A stretch of DNA of 64,000 nucleotides from assembly GCA_977017575.1 (NCBI GenBank), contig CDRNVI010000051.1, positions 1-64,000 of the forward strand, given 5' to 3'. The DNA is from Paramoeba atlantica. Taxonomy: Eukaryota > Discosea. The position numbers and the translations under genes were made by a program. The notes under the pieces are model-generated. The model was not told the DNA's origin and did no database searches. It saw nothing but the letters and a program-made list of their open reading frames with translations. Of the stretch, positions 40,290 through 51,207 are shown in pieces. Position 1 is the first letter of the stretch. The number at the start of each line of letters is the position of its first letter.

Positions 40290-40425
40290 TTTCTTCGGAT
40301 TCGGCACTTTAAGCGCAGTGCTTGCTTTCAACTTTGAAAAAGCTGAAGAAAGAATTCAACGAAAAAATGCGATTTAGTAGAACCACAAAGTGTTGCCGCG
40401 CTTAACGCAGCGACTAAAATTGAAA
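40290..40425. repeat. diverged R1-type hairpin
   Basis: ggcactttaagcgcagtgctt and gccgcgcttaacgcagcgact (shown in part) form a diverged version of the cttcgttaaacgcgg hairpin. It lies directly upstream of LRR gene 5. Confidence 0.5.
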
Positions 40426-40439
40426 GAAACACAGATGAT

Positions 40440-40860
40440 TCCCGCCATACGTGAGCCCAGACCATACGTGTGCTTGCAAGTCGAGAATCAAGTTGTTCTC
40501 GACGGCGTAACCATCGTCAACCCACTTGCCGCCTCATACGTAGAGGTTGAAGACAAATTCCCAGGGCAGCACGGTCCAAGAAGCTGAAGCTGACCAATTC
40601 AAGAAGTATGGGGGGTTGACAAGTGAGAGAGGGATGGACCTCTTCCCGCTAGCATATACGGTTTTCGGAGTACCGGGAAATGCGGCACACTTTTTTTGAG
40701 GAAATTAGGGAGACAAACCCCAAATCAAAGAGGCTTTACAGATCACGCCCTGATGGCCATTGGGGTAGCGATCCAGCGTGGCAACGCTCAGACATTGTCA
40801 GAAGCCAGCTACGGCCGATTAGGTCTTTTGTATAACTTTTGGGCAGCGTAATATTTAGGT
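40440..40860 (+). pseudogene. restriction-like endonuclease (LINE C-terminus) relic
   Basis: Legible parts: VVLDGVTIVNPLAASYV, then in other phases FPLAYTVFGVPGNAAHF-like and later a stretch like that of 46.6 kb. This is the C-terminal endonuclease region of CRE/NeSL/R2-type LINEs. Several breaks. The upstream RT is absent. Confidence 0.55.
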
Positions 40861-41669
40861 TATACTTATAGTTTTATAGTTATAGTTTCAGAGAAAATAT
40901 TTTGTCTTAGAGGGTTGAAACTAGAGATTTACGATCCCGACCGATTCCACTGGTTCTGGTTGAATTTACACATGTACGTGGAAGAAAAGACTTGGTGAAA
41001 ATACGAATTCTAAAAATTCGACGAAAGAAAGAGCGACTATTTTTCAAGGGAACTCATTCAACGCGTAAAAATCAAAAACAATGCATATGTGCAGGTAGGA
41101 GAAACTAGACAACATTTACCATTAAATAGAACATCCCTTCAAATATTTTTCCTTCTCTTCTTTCGCTCTCTTTGCCTTGAGTGCAAATCTCTGCTGGGTG
41201 TTTCCTTTGCCGCCTGATTCTTTTGCTTTAGCTGCGCGTTCGTTGATTTGGCGATAAAATCCAAGGTAAACTCATTGATGCGCACTCGAAATCATTTTCA
41301 GTATTTGTAAAAGGATCACCCGGTGAAATCACCGAGAAAATTTCTAGTAATAAAGTTTATAAAGCCGAAGCGGGATGAATTGCACGAATCAGAGATGAAC
41401 CAGTTCAGCTCTGGGCGAGCTTGACGAGCGCTCGATCACTGTGGAGCATCTTCCCTCGGAAATGAATAAAAAACACTTGAGTGAATATTACGCTTTCATT
41501 GGTGAAGTAAAACTCGTCACACTCAATAAAAAGTTCAAACGTGCTTACGTTCGTTTTGCTACGACAGAACGAGCAAAACATGCATGCTCCCCTTAGATAC
41601 ATTTTTTCCCTAAAGACGGCCATAAATTTGAGAATTATTAAAAACTTTTAATAGTTGGGATTTTATTAA
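40861..41669 (+). pseudogene. spacer with an RRM-domain fragment
   Basis: At 41405-41596 the plus frame reads ELDERSITVEHLPSEMNKKH, then SEYYAFIGEVKLVTLNKKF and KRAYVRFATTERAKHA: an RNA-recognition motif with RNP2 (ITVEHL) and RNP1 (RAYVRF). No start codon precedes it and it stops soon after, so it is an exon or a relic of an RNA-binding protein. A minus frame at 41140-41275 (FYRQINERAAKAKESGGKGN) is basic and helical, unknown. Confidence 0.45.
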
Positions 41670-41754
41670 TACCGTGGAAACATTAATTAAGAATCACACT
41701 AATTAAGGGAAGTTACAAAAAAGAAAAAGAGTAGCCTTTTCAAAGAAATACAAT

Positions 41755-42290
41755 ATGGATACATCTCGCGTCGTCTTTACAGACGAAAAAATCTTTGATA
41801 CTAAGCACCCGGTGAAAACGCCGCTCCACGTCAAAAAGTACGCTGGGCGCCTAGATGTCAAGTTTGGGGTGCTATAGGAGTAGGGTGGAGATACTTGGTT
41901 GTTCTGGACTCTGACTCGTCTATCACGAGCATGTCCTACATTAAGACGTTAAAAAAGGTACCTTTCCCACGGAAGTGTATTTTTCAGCAAGACGGGGCCA
42001 CGGCACACACCGCACGCGCCTCTAAGGAGTATATTACGAATAGAATGAAAGATCTATTGAAAAATTGGCCCCCCAATTCACCAGACCTTTCCCCCATAGA
42101 AAACGTCTGGTCTATGGTCCAAGAGGTAGTGGACGAGAAGACCCCATCACACAAAACCTCACTCATCCGATGCATACGCAATGCGTGGTCTCGTTTGCCA
42201 CAAAAAATGATTGATAAAACTGTTTTGAGTTTCGATGCTCGCCTCAAAGCGTGTATAAGATTGAAAGGCGAAAAAGTGAAAAAATGGTAA
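41755..42290 (+). pseudogene. mariner-type transposase catalytic domain
   Basis: RVVFTDEKIFDTKHP (first Asp), then after a phase change CIFQQDGATAHTARASKEY (second Asp) and NSPDLSPIENVWSMV (Glu). The DNA-binding domain is missing: the first ATG (41755) lies just before the first catalytic block. A stop and a shift lie near 41875-41895. All three catalytic blocks are legible. Confidence 0.8.
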
Positions 42291-42335
42291 ATGTTAAATA
42301 TAAACTGTCATGAATGATTTTTTTGATTCCGGTTT

Positions 42336-43486
42336 TTAGCGCGCAAAGCCCTTGTGTTGAGATCTGCAAAATGCAACAAAAATCAGTTCAAACGGACACT
42401 TGGCTGAAAAGTTAGAGGGGGTGATTTTTGGCTGTGGGGGGTTTATATGCGTCATTTTTGCGGGAACATAAAAAATGGAACAGTTTGCATCTTGCAACAA
42501 GCTCTGTACCTCGCTATGCTGTGTGGCCTGGTCAAGCAATAGCAGAGCGGGTGCATTTTCGTCACCAAGAGCCGTTCGAACGTCGCTAACCACTGAAAGG
42601 AAAAGGGTTACCCATTTTTTAAAACTTTCTGCATCTTGAAAATGAGAACCAGCTCGATGGTCTTGTGTAATGCGCGGATTAATGGAGTCTTCGCTTACTT
42701 TTGCATGGACGCCGCTAGTAGAGCCCTTCCATAATAAATGCGCGTTATGAAAGGACCCATCTGATGATACTAGAATTGTACATGTGAAACCCATGCGAGG
42801 CGATGAAATTTGAATTGGTATTCCTTTCGCCGGCTTTGTCCACGTCCAAGAACGATCATTGCTATCGAGGTTGCAAAAGAACTCGTCCATGTTAAAGACA
42901 ATCTCGGGTCGAATAACGCTGAAATGTTCTAGATCCTCATAGAAACGCTCTCCAGCACATTTTATTTCACGGGGAGAGACACGCCGATCAGAGGTTGCTG
43001 ATCGCACAGCAAAACCGTGCTTGTGTAAGAAATTTCTTGCCCAGGAGTCGCACATTGAAAATGGCCCCCGTTTTCAAAAAGAATTTCAGGTCTGGTGCCA
43101 GACATTACCCCTCGAACAACAGTTGCTACAAGCTGAGCGTCAACAGGTCTGCTTGCATCATTTTGTAGCTTTACTCCATCTAAAATATTTTGGGTCTCTT
43201 CTGCCGTTGAAGCGTGTTGCCTACCTCGCTTTCGTGTATCGCTTTCATTTTGCAAGCGGTAGGCGCTGCTTCTGCTCAGTTTTTTTTGATCTGATTGATT
43301 CCATATCCGAATGCTATCTGCAATTGAATGATGGTTGCGTAATGTGAAAAATTCGTTTCTCTCATCTGCACTCCAAGTCTGACGCTTGCTCTCCTGGGTT
43401 CTATTGTTGCACTCTTCTACCGCTTCGACTACTGTATGGGAGACGCAAAAGTGAGACTCAGCAAGGGTTGGGGGTGCCGGGGCCAT
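42336..43486 (-). pseudogene. pogo/DDE_1-type transposase, one frameshift
   Basis: N-terminal frame 43486-42962: helix-rich DNA-binding-like region (LRNHHSIADSIRIWNQS, KKLSRSSAYRL). C-terminal frame 43055-42336: HTH continuation (WARNFLHKHGFAVRSATSDR), IVFNMDEFFCN (first Asp), PALLLLDQATQHSEV (second Asp) and VPAKMTHINPPQP, where pogo relatives have a third acidic block. The shift is near 43060. Pogo/Tigger enzymes also use TA targets, so this could be the mobiliser of the element. Confidence 0.7.
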
Positions 43487-43689
43487 GCGAGGAAAAAATA
43501 ATTGTTAATTATAAACTGCCTGAAAATGCCAAAAATTGACGAAAAATAATTATTCCCTTAATTAGTGTTCCCTTAATTGATGTACCCTTATTTAATGTGT
43601 CTCTTAATTAATGTTTCCACGGTAATTTCTATTAATAAATTAAAAAAAATAATTTCTATTTATAGCAATTATTAACTGCCGCTATGGTT

Positions 43690-43822
43690 GCCAACCTTTA
43701 AAGCCAACCGTCGGGACAGCTTCTCATTCTAACTTCCCCTACATGTGTATTAAGGCTATTAGCGTGTTGTCAACCTTTAAAACCAACCTTCGGGACAGGT
43801 TTTTCGTTCTGACTTCCCCTTG
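43690..43822 (-). repeat. tandem duplication of the LRR 6 gene end
   Basis: 43690-43738 and 43773-43822 are about 80% identical (ccaacctttaaaRccaacc). The upstream copy on the minus strand encodes the last residues of LRR 6; the second lies after its stop and still reads KLSRRLALKVGN. Confidence 0.65.
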
Positions 43823-44491
43823 AAGTTTCTTGTTCCCATTCATCCATAAGATGCGTAAACTTAGAGGTAACGCATCCAAAACTACGTCGCCTTCAAAAAA
43901 ATTATGAGAAAGATGTAGGTTTTCAAAGTGGGGAGGCAGATGACGTAAGTCCAGGTGACCCGAAAACTGGTTTCCGGCCAAATTAAGACGTCGCAGTTCC
44001 AAAGGCAGGCGGTTTAGGGTAATTTCCCCTGTAAACTTATTCCCATCCAAGTACAAAGAACCCAAGCCTTCGGGCAAACCCGTAAGATCAATGGTCCCTG
44101 TAAAAGCATTATCAGAAAGACTCAATACCTTTAGTACGCACGGAAGCATATCGAAACAAATGCTGCCGGAAAGCTCATTTTTGGCGACCTGGAAGCCAAT
44201 CACGGAATCTGGAAGGTATGGTAAATGAAGCTCCCCATGAAGATTTATTGATTCCCAGTCCATAGCATCAACTTTTGAGTTCGAGTCGCAAGAGACGAAG
44301 CTCCATTGACAAGCCGGGGTATTTGTATTCCAGGATGGCAACGGATTTCTAAGGTCTTGAATAAGATGTGCGAGGCTATACTCCTGAGGCAGTGGCGCGC
44401 CCCGCACCTTGCTTGGCTTCAAAACTGAAGAATCAGTGGCGTGCTTTAAAGAAGAAGTCAAGTCTACGAAATAGAAGAGTGATATGGACAT
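43739..44491 (-). CDS. LRR protein 6
   Basis: 250 codons. Leader MSISLFYFVDLTSS is short and weakly hydrophobic. KVRGAPLPQEYSLAHLI (29-45), cap CQWSFVSC (61-68; Gly-Val replaced by Phe-Val), then seven regular LP-type repeats (LPEGLGSLYLDGNKFTGEIT). End KNLSRRLVLKVDNTLIALIHM. A repeated atctatttctag motif precedes the ATG; its last AG (44499-44500) is 8 nt upstream, a plausible acceptor. Confidence 0.83.
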   Translation of the reverse strand: MSISLFYFVDLTSSLKHATDSSVLKPSKVRGAPLPQEYSLAHLIQDLRNPLPSWNTNTPACQWSFVSCDSNSKVDAMDWESINLHGELHLPYLPDSVIGFQVAKNELSGSICFDMLPCVLKVLSLSDNAFTGTIDLTGLPEGLGSLYLDGNKFTGEITLNRLPLELRRLNLAGNQFSGHLDLRHLPPHFENLHLSHNFFEGDVVLDALPLSLRILWMNGNKKLQGEVRTKNLSRRLVLKVDNTLIALIHM

Positions 44492-45204
44492 TTAGATACT
44501 AGAAATAGATTTAGATACTAGAAATAGATTTAGATAGATGTACTAGTAATAAAACCGTGATGTATTTCCTGGTGCGTGAAGAGTCTGATGGATGGTTACT
44601 CTATGCTTCAAAAACGGTATCCAACAAAACGCTCCACCAATATTTTGCGTTTCACCTGCACTCAGAAGGTACCCGAAAAACCCTTTTTTGAAAATATTCC
44701 GCAGTCGACCAAACTTCAACCTGAGTGGTTCCGAGTCATAATTTGTTACTAATGAATAACAGTATTTATAAAACAATATTTCCTGCAATTTGAGTGATTA
44801 CTCCCCCGGTCAAAAATAAAGGAAAATGTAAATCCAGAAAAGGAAAATTTATTTTTTTATTTTCCTTTTTTATTTTCCTTAATGAGAATGCTTCTCGGAA
44901 TGACCATGTCAACGTGCAACTCCATTTGAGAACCAAAAATGAGAATGGCCAAAAAAGCTCCATACAGCTTCTGCACTTCCTCTTTATACCTAATATTACT
45001 CCCCCCTATCCTAGAGTTCCCTTGTTTGCCTTCAGTGGAAATGGGTACCGTTGCTTAGACTGGAAAAGAATTCATACGACTTGCAAAGGCCCCGGTTCTT
45101 GGCAAAGGGGGGCGTCGAATGATGTACTTGCTCATCGGCCCACGATTGTCTCGGGAATATTCAGACGTAGAGATGATAATTCGAAGATCGTAATTTAATC
45201 TTTT
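44492..45204. other. spacer with a C-rich transposon end
   Basis: attactcccccggtcaaaaa (44798) and ttactccccctatcctagag, in near form, at 44996 look like TA-type ends. The second resembles 62567-62600. A plus frame 44794-45198 is not recognised. Confidence 0.4.
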
Positions 45205-45670
45205 TTAGGCTCTTCGTTAAACGCGGTGATTGTTTTTCACATAGAAGTCACTCACGCTGCGCGTTTCGCGCTGAAAACTACCACCGCGTTTAACGAAGAG
45301 CCTAAAAAAGAAATTTTGGTCTGGAAAGCTGAAGAAAACGGAAGGAATTGAGCCAAAAATAGCCGAATTTTAGGTAAAAATAGGACCACTTTTGTATTTT
45401 TTTGCTCTCAGAGCACTAAATCCAACATTTGTGTGTGGGAAATCACTCATACGCATGAATTCAAGGCTGCAGAACGTAATGGGTATAGAATGCGACTCAA
45501 ACCACACCATTCTTCCGACCCAAAAAGGCCCCTTTGGATCCGAAAAATATTTTTCGTATTTTTAGGTCAAAGATGGGTCTTTTTGGTAGGCGTGCCAAAA
45601 GCTAGTCTACAAAGCTAGTATAGGTCCCAAACTATCAAAATACAATAGGTTAAACAATTTTAGAAAGGAA
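45205..45670 (+). repeat. R1 copy, first half only
   Basis: Complete hairpin (45206-45308), then ttgctctcagagcactaaat and gtcccaaactatcaaaatac as in 8411-8775. The C-rich second half is absent. Confidence 0.7.
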
Positions 45671-45719
45671 ATTTGGGTGGACTATGGTGAAAATGTACAC
45701 TAAAAAACAAGCAAATGTG

Positions 45720-46501
45720 ATTCGGCATTATTCTAAGATATTCTAAGACACTTTGCGACAGTTTTCCCTGATATATACACCCCCATTTGAGCCATATTGC
45801 AACATAGATTTTGAGTGCAGGACTCGTTTGTTCGCAAAAAGAATGCGGCAAAGGCGTTCTTTAGAAAGGTCCCGAGAAAGGTCCCCAGCGAAGATGTAAA
45901 CTTCATCGGTGAAAACCAGGTTTATAAAAAATGTTCCCCCGACAAAGATTCTTCTTCTAAAAGAGCCTTACAGAGTTCAACCTGTGCTTCTCTTTGTTTC
46001 ATAGTCAAAAGAAGCGTGTGCTCCTTACTGCGAAATTTGAAACCGTGATAATTTAAGAGATGCCGTAGCATGTACTTCGATATTGCCATCCCACCCACAC
46101 TGAGATATGTGCATTGAAGAGCATTTAAAGTTCGATGCACTGGATTCAGTGACATCACCTTGGGAAGTAAAGACTTTGCTTTTTTATAATGTTTCCATTC
46201 AATCAACGCAGCGTCACGCACTGATTCAATTGTGGCATTCGCGTCGATGCAGTATACGACTGCATGTGCTCGGATGCAGTGAGAACATATAACATAAATC
46301 GGCTTGATTGAAAGTGCCGATACTGTGTAAAATTTTTAACGTGAAAACTGCTGTTTCACTTAACCCCCCTCTACCTGTACAAACAATCGGTAAACCAAGA
46401 CGTTTTTTGTTGCGCTTCTTCATGGGACGCCCGGCTCGCTTTTTCTGGGGAGAAGGAACACTGCCGGTATTGGTGATACACAGTCTCCTCAGTGCAGCCA
46501 T
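45720..46501 (-). pseudogene. mariner/Tc1-like transposase, degraded
   Basis: Three pieces in shifting phases: GRGGLSETAVFTLKILHSIG and FNQADLCYMFSLHPSTCSRI (helix-turn-helix), KSLLPKVMSLNPVH...ISKYMLRHLLNYHGFKF (linker), and INLVFTDEVYIFAGD (first catalytic Asp). The later catalytic blocks are missing. At least two frameshifts. Confidence 0.55.
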
Positions 46502-46602
46502 GGTGACAAGAAGTTTTTGTTGCTCTTTTTTTGAGCTTTGAGAGCGGTTTGTATCTCAACGTATTTTGTTTTTGGTGTGAACCCCCTAGGCCCACCGGAA
46601 GC

Positions 46603-47085
46603 CTACCCCCTAACACCGCAACGGTACCAATCTTGTACCGCCGCCTGAACGATTTGAGAGCTGCCTAGGCCATAGACCACCCCTATGGTCATAAGGATGT
46701 GGGAAAGGCATCCGTTCCTGTCAGATGTGTGGGCCCTGGCCACCTTGTTGAGGAAATTTAGGGTGTCCGGGCCAGGGACCCCGTAAGTGGTGAATGCGAA
46801 GGTATAGAAATCCACCCCCCTGACGGCGGCCATCTCTTCATGGGACCGGCGCTTGTTGACCTCGGCAAGCCTGAGGGTGTGGGATGGTGTCGCAGCCTCC
46901 TTGTCCACGTAGGAGGGGGCCAAGGGGTTAACGACGGTGACATCCACGAGGGCGAGCTTCCTGCCCAACTGGAAGATGTCCGGGCCTCGGCCATTGTCAA
47001 AACGAGGTTCGCAAAGGTCCGGTTTAAACCCGTAGTATATTAGGAGGTTTCTGAAGGCCTCCTTGACCTCTATTTTGTTTCTACT
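46603..47085 (-). pseudogene. restriction-like endonuclease domain of a LINE, truncated
   Basis: A continuous frame from about 47080: LLIYYGFKPDLCEPRF, GPDIFQLGRKLALVDVTVVN (PD followed 11 residues later by the next Asp, the PD-X11-D endonuclease signature), then SHTLRLAEVNKRRSHEEM and FTTYGVPGPDTLNFLNKVAR, ending IVQAAVQDWYRCGVRG. This is the C-terminus of a CRE/NeSL-like retrotransposon. The RT is missing, as expected for a piece left by rearrangement or internal deletion. Confidence 0.65.
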
Positions 47086-47163
47086 GAATCATAATCTTGC
47101 CTTGATATTGATCATAATCCTGCCTTGTTGTTTTCTACTTGGTACTAACTGTATGAAACCTCC

Positions 47164-48311
47164 ATGACATCCAGAACCGCCACACAGGAGGAAAATGCAA
47201 CACCAGGCCTTCCTAAAGGACCCGGCGTTGTGCGGAAACAGTCTTTGCATTTCATCCAGAGCCGGGCACGACCCGTCAAAATACGCACGATGGATAGTAT
47301 GCTTTGGAACTACTACCCCGACGTAAAGCCCGCTTGTCTCAGTCACCTCGTGAGACAACGCATCGCTTCACAACAAGGTGCTGAAGCTGCACTTAGTAAG
47401 GCCCTCAACGGCAAGGAAACACCACATGATTTGGTAATAGAGGCAGCTACACTTGAGGAACTAATACATCACCATGCCTGCGACTACATTGAAATTCGCA
47501 GAAACTCGCACTCATCGGAAAAGTACTACCACGCCAGCTGGACTTCCCTATTCAATGACCCCCACCTTAGCATTAGCGACTCGTACTCCAGCCCGAACGC
47601 CCTAGGCAAAGCAGTCCTGAAGTCCGTGAGCGGGGCTAAAGTGCCGGGGCTTGAAAAGTTTACCAACAAAATTACCCGAAACACAAACTCCAGCACCGAA
47701 ATTACACCATACCAACCGGCACAAAGAGTAGAGGGCACACCTTTCCTAATTGCGAAGCCACGTTCTACGAAACCCAACGAACCACAGACCGTGGAACCTC
47801 TCAAAGGACCCTGCAGACACAAATGCTCTAGCAAGCTAACGTGCCTGCACAAGTGTTGCAAAATATTTGGACCTACCCACAATCAAGAACCTGCAAGCAC
47901 CTCTACCCTTAACACAACGAATTCGAACTCGACCACCGGCAGAACGCTAAAATGGGACTTGAGAAGCTCGACTCGCGAACTCGGTCACTCCCCAAAGGCA
48001 ACAGACATGCCCACTAGAAGTCGGCGAAACCCGCAGTCAAGAGCAGAGAAAGCGGCAACATCACAGTACAAAGGCCCAGTGAACGACCTACCCACCCCGA
48101 ATCCAGTGCCTGACATGAATGATGACGATACAACCTTTTTGGAAAAGGTCGGAGTGCTGGCAGGATGGGCAACTAGTAGGGTCTCTGAGCTCTGTGAAGC
48201 TTTCGCAACTGGTAGAAAAGCAGGGGCCCCTGCCAACGAGGCACTACAGAAAAGCGAGAGATCGATGCAGTCAGGATACGACCCCACACAGGACCCCGAG
48301 CGTGACTGGCA
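47164..48311 (+). CDS. LINE-2 N-terminal region
   Basis: About 380 codons before the SINE insertion. A Cys/His module GPCRHKCSSKLTCLHKCC (47809-47862) is followed by KIFGP. The same pattern GPC.H.C..KL.C.H.CCKI.GP returns at about 48900-48965, after the insertion. Each could hold zinc and bind target DNA or element RNA. A Ser/Thr-rich linker separates them. Start MTSRTATQEENATPGL is the first Met of the frame. Confidence 0.7.
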
Positions 48312-48743
48312 AAAAAAAAATCCAAATCATTCCGGATTGCTCCGGATGGTCACTGGCAAGCCAGACCCTTCACAGACAGATTTGGAAGTTCCGAGGCCGA
48401 CGTCCTCTACCAGTTTCCGCTTGTCCAAGGCGGCACCAACGTGCTGTTGCCAACACGCTGCGTCGACGAACTGTACGTCAACACGGCTTACCCAAGAGGT
48501 GTAAGCCGGGTAAGGGAGCTGGTTCCCTGAGGGGAGGGTCCGGGACGGTCCTCCGAGTACTGGGCCTAGTCGGTCCTCAGCCCAGCCTTTGTCGGTCCTC
48601 AGCCCAGCCTAAAAAGAGTACAACACTCAGGGTTCCCGAGCGATCGCTCACCTCAGTACTAACTGAGCCTGACGGTGCTTAACTTCACAAAGCGAACGGG
48701 ATGTGGTGTTTTCACCGTAGTATGGTCGTACCCGTGACTGGCA
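48301..48743 (-). repeat. SINE B copy 5 with a 5S rRNA head, 11-bp target duplication
   Basis: The direct repeats cgtgactggca (48301-48311, 48733-48743) bound a 421-bp insertion. On the minus strand it starts with a complete 5S rRNA (48732-48616), reads through TTTTT, and continues into SINE B at AGGCTGGGCTGAGGACCGAC. That 20-mer occurs twice in tandem, with AAA between. It ends with the usual SINE B 3' tail at 48312. The tRNA-like head is absent. Confidence 0.88.
48616..48733 (-). rRNA. 5S rRNA sequence, full length, as retroposed SINE head
   Basis: 118 nt from GGGTACGACC to GTTGTACTC. The terminal helix pairs fully (GGGTACGAC with GTTGTACTC). Conserved blocks are present: CACCACATCCCGT, TGTGAAGTTAAGC, GTTAGTACTGAGGTGAGCGA, CGGGAACC. 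A T5 terminator follows. The target duplication starts at its first base, so it arrived by retroposition and is not a gene in a 5S cluster. It may still carry a working internal promoter. Confidence 0.85.
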
Positions 48744-51207
48744 GTATCGCAGCACTAACGAAGCAAAGCACATATCTAAGAAGAATGACGTCAAAGAAGC
48801 CCCTAAAAGCGCGAGTTTACAGCCAGATCAAAGCACGAATCACGCAGCGCGACCCAGTACGACTTGTGTTACATTTGGGTACCCAGGTGCGGGGAGAAAA
48901 GGACCCTGCAAGCACACATGCCGAGAAAAGCTCTCATGCGCCCACCGATGCTGCAAGATATACGGGCCTCTCTCTCAACTGCAATCTTCCACGCATGCAA
49001 GAAATACCGCGAATATCTCCGGAGAAGCAACGAATCATTGCCCGGCACCGCACCGCGACGATCCCTTACACAAGAAAAGGCATGAACTACTTCAACAACA
49101 CAGCGACATTCAAGGAGGGAAACTCTGCGTCAAACTAAACGATGATCAATGGCGTTCAGTAGAAAAGCGAGCCCTAGGGAGATGCAAGGAGCTCCTACAC
49201 GAAGACACCACAAACGCGCTCCTAGCAAGGGAGAACGGTGCTATACTCGCCGCGTCTATCGCTGTATCAACCTTTGAGGTGAGTCAAGAGGTGAATCCCA
49301 CCAAAGGGCTCGTTCTCCGCACAAAACAAGGACATTCCAAATTTAAATATAGACCTTTAGCCATAGAAAAAGTGAACCGAGAACTATCCAAGCATATACA
49401 ACGACTGAAACGATCCCTTAGATTCACCCATGGCACGGAAGCCCGAAATACCTTACGCCGCCAAATCAAAGAAAACAAGAAGCTAGAAAGAATCTACGCA
49501 GACGAGGCCGATGTGCAACGCCGAGCGTTAGAAGGTAGATGGGCGCATGAACGTTTCTCAAGAAACCCATGGACTGCGGCTGCTGAAGCCATGGACAGAC
49601 CCAGTGAGGATGAAGTCACAAACACGCAATACCCAAGCTGTACAATGCTCGAAATAGAGGAACATTTCAGTCAAACCCTAACGAAAGAGCGCGACACTCT
49701 CCGGCTCCCAAACTTCGATATACTAGGCCCTAGAGCCACCAACGAAATGACGTGGATACCAGTAACAGCCGAAACAATCGCCAATGCCATCTCAAGCAAA
49801 CGGGGCTCTAGCTCACCAGGGCAAGATACAATCACAAACGCAGCGCTAAAACGATGCCCAGCACTATACAGCTCCCTGGCCAAAATGTTTAATGACTTAA
49901 TAAAATTCGGGACATGCCCCACGTCGTGGTCTCTAGCGATCACGCGTCTTATCCACAAAGGTGGAGACCCTAAAATACCTAGGAACTGGCGGCCCATAGC
50001 ACTCACAAGCTGTCTGGGAAAACTTCTTCACAGCATCATAGGACACCAACTCCTGGACCATGCTGTAAGCTCAGGAGTTATTGACACGACTATCCAAAAG
50101 GGGTTTCTACCACGGATGAATGGAACTCTGGAACACACCCAAACACTCTGTAACCTGCTGCAACATCATCAGCGCAAGAAGAATCAGTACTGTCTGGCCC
50201 AGATCGACCTCAGAAACGCATTCGGTTCGCTTTCCCACGACATCATATTCGAAGCTCTCACCTGGGCGCGCGTGTCACCCGAAATTATTGAATACATCAA
50301 AGGCATGTATCTCTCAGCCACTACGAGATTCAAATGCGACCAAGGACTAACCAAGGAAATCGCAGTGCAACGTGGCGTACTACAAGGTGATACTCTATCC
50401 CCAGTGCTCTTCAATATTGCGATGGAGATCGTCCTCCGCTACATGCGTCGCACATGCCCGTACTATGGCATATCCTACCCCGATACACCAAAGCACTTCC
50501 TAAAGTCTTATGTTGATGACCTTACGATAATTACGTCAAGTGATTTCGACATGAACAATGCTATACAATCACTCTCTATCGTTCTTAGACGCATTGGATT
50601 GTCTATCAACGTCGAAAAAAGTAGGGTACAATGTATGGCCATGCGAGCGGGAAAGGAACATCCAGGATATATGACGAGGCGGCCAAAGATTGAATGTGAC
50701 GGAGATCCGGTTCCCCACATTTGCGACAGAGGTAGTACCTTCCTGGGAATGACACTGGCCCCTGGAGCACAACAAGCCAGAGAGCTATATAAAAAGTTGA
50801 ACGCGAAACTTAAGACTTGGTTACAAAATGTGCACCGAAGCGCACATACGCTACCTGAAAAACTATGGATCTATCAAAATGCCATGCTCGCTCGCCTACG
50901 ATATGCTTTCACGGTCCATCCATGCATAACGTTCAACTTTATACTTCGACTCCAGAAGACGGCAACCTCCTACATTAGGAAATGGATCAACATGGCCTCT
51001 AAAGGTAGCACAGAAGTCCTGTACTCAGATCGCGGTTGGGGCCTAACAGCACTTTCTAAGCTTTGGTTCGAATGCACTGCCACCGCGATGACTCAAAATC
51101 CAGAGACATCAATGTCCAAGCAGCGCTACGCTCCCGCATTGAAGAGGAGCAAAACAGGCGAGCTAGAGGGCAACTACGACCAGCATGCGAAATCCTCCAA
51201 CATCTAA
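48744..51207 (+). CDS. LINE-2 reverse transcriptase region
   Basis: Continues the N-terminal frame in phase. Second Cys/His module (about 48900-48965), then RT: NWRPIALTSCLGKLLH, AQIDLRNAFGSL (50197-50232), GVLQGDTLSPVLFN (50374-50415) and YVDDLTIITS (50509-50538, catalytic YVDD). It performs target-primed reverse transcription. The thumb reads STFLGMTLAPGAQQAR. The last 20 or so residues are out of phase with the true protein because of the shift. Confidence 0.87.

Larger units (their letters stand above)
41670..43624. mobile_element. TIR element with two convergent transposase genes
   Basis: Ends TACCGTGGAAACATTAATTA (41670) and its complement (to 43624), with TA flanks. Inside each end the block cctTAATTRRtgt recurs (two on the left, four on the right, 43550-43615). 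It encloses a mariner-type gene on plus and a pogo/DDE_1-type gene on minus, stops only 45 bp apart. Confidence 0.75.

Noticed and set aside
42336-43486. Host gene of the jerky/CENP-B type
   Set aside because: It lies between paired terminal repeats with TA flanks and is frameshifted, so it is a transposon gene.
48616-48733. An ordinary 5S rRNA gene
   Set aside because: It starts exactly at an 11-bp target duplication and continues into a SINE body, so it is a retroposed copy, although its sequence looks complete.
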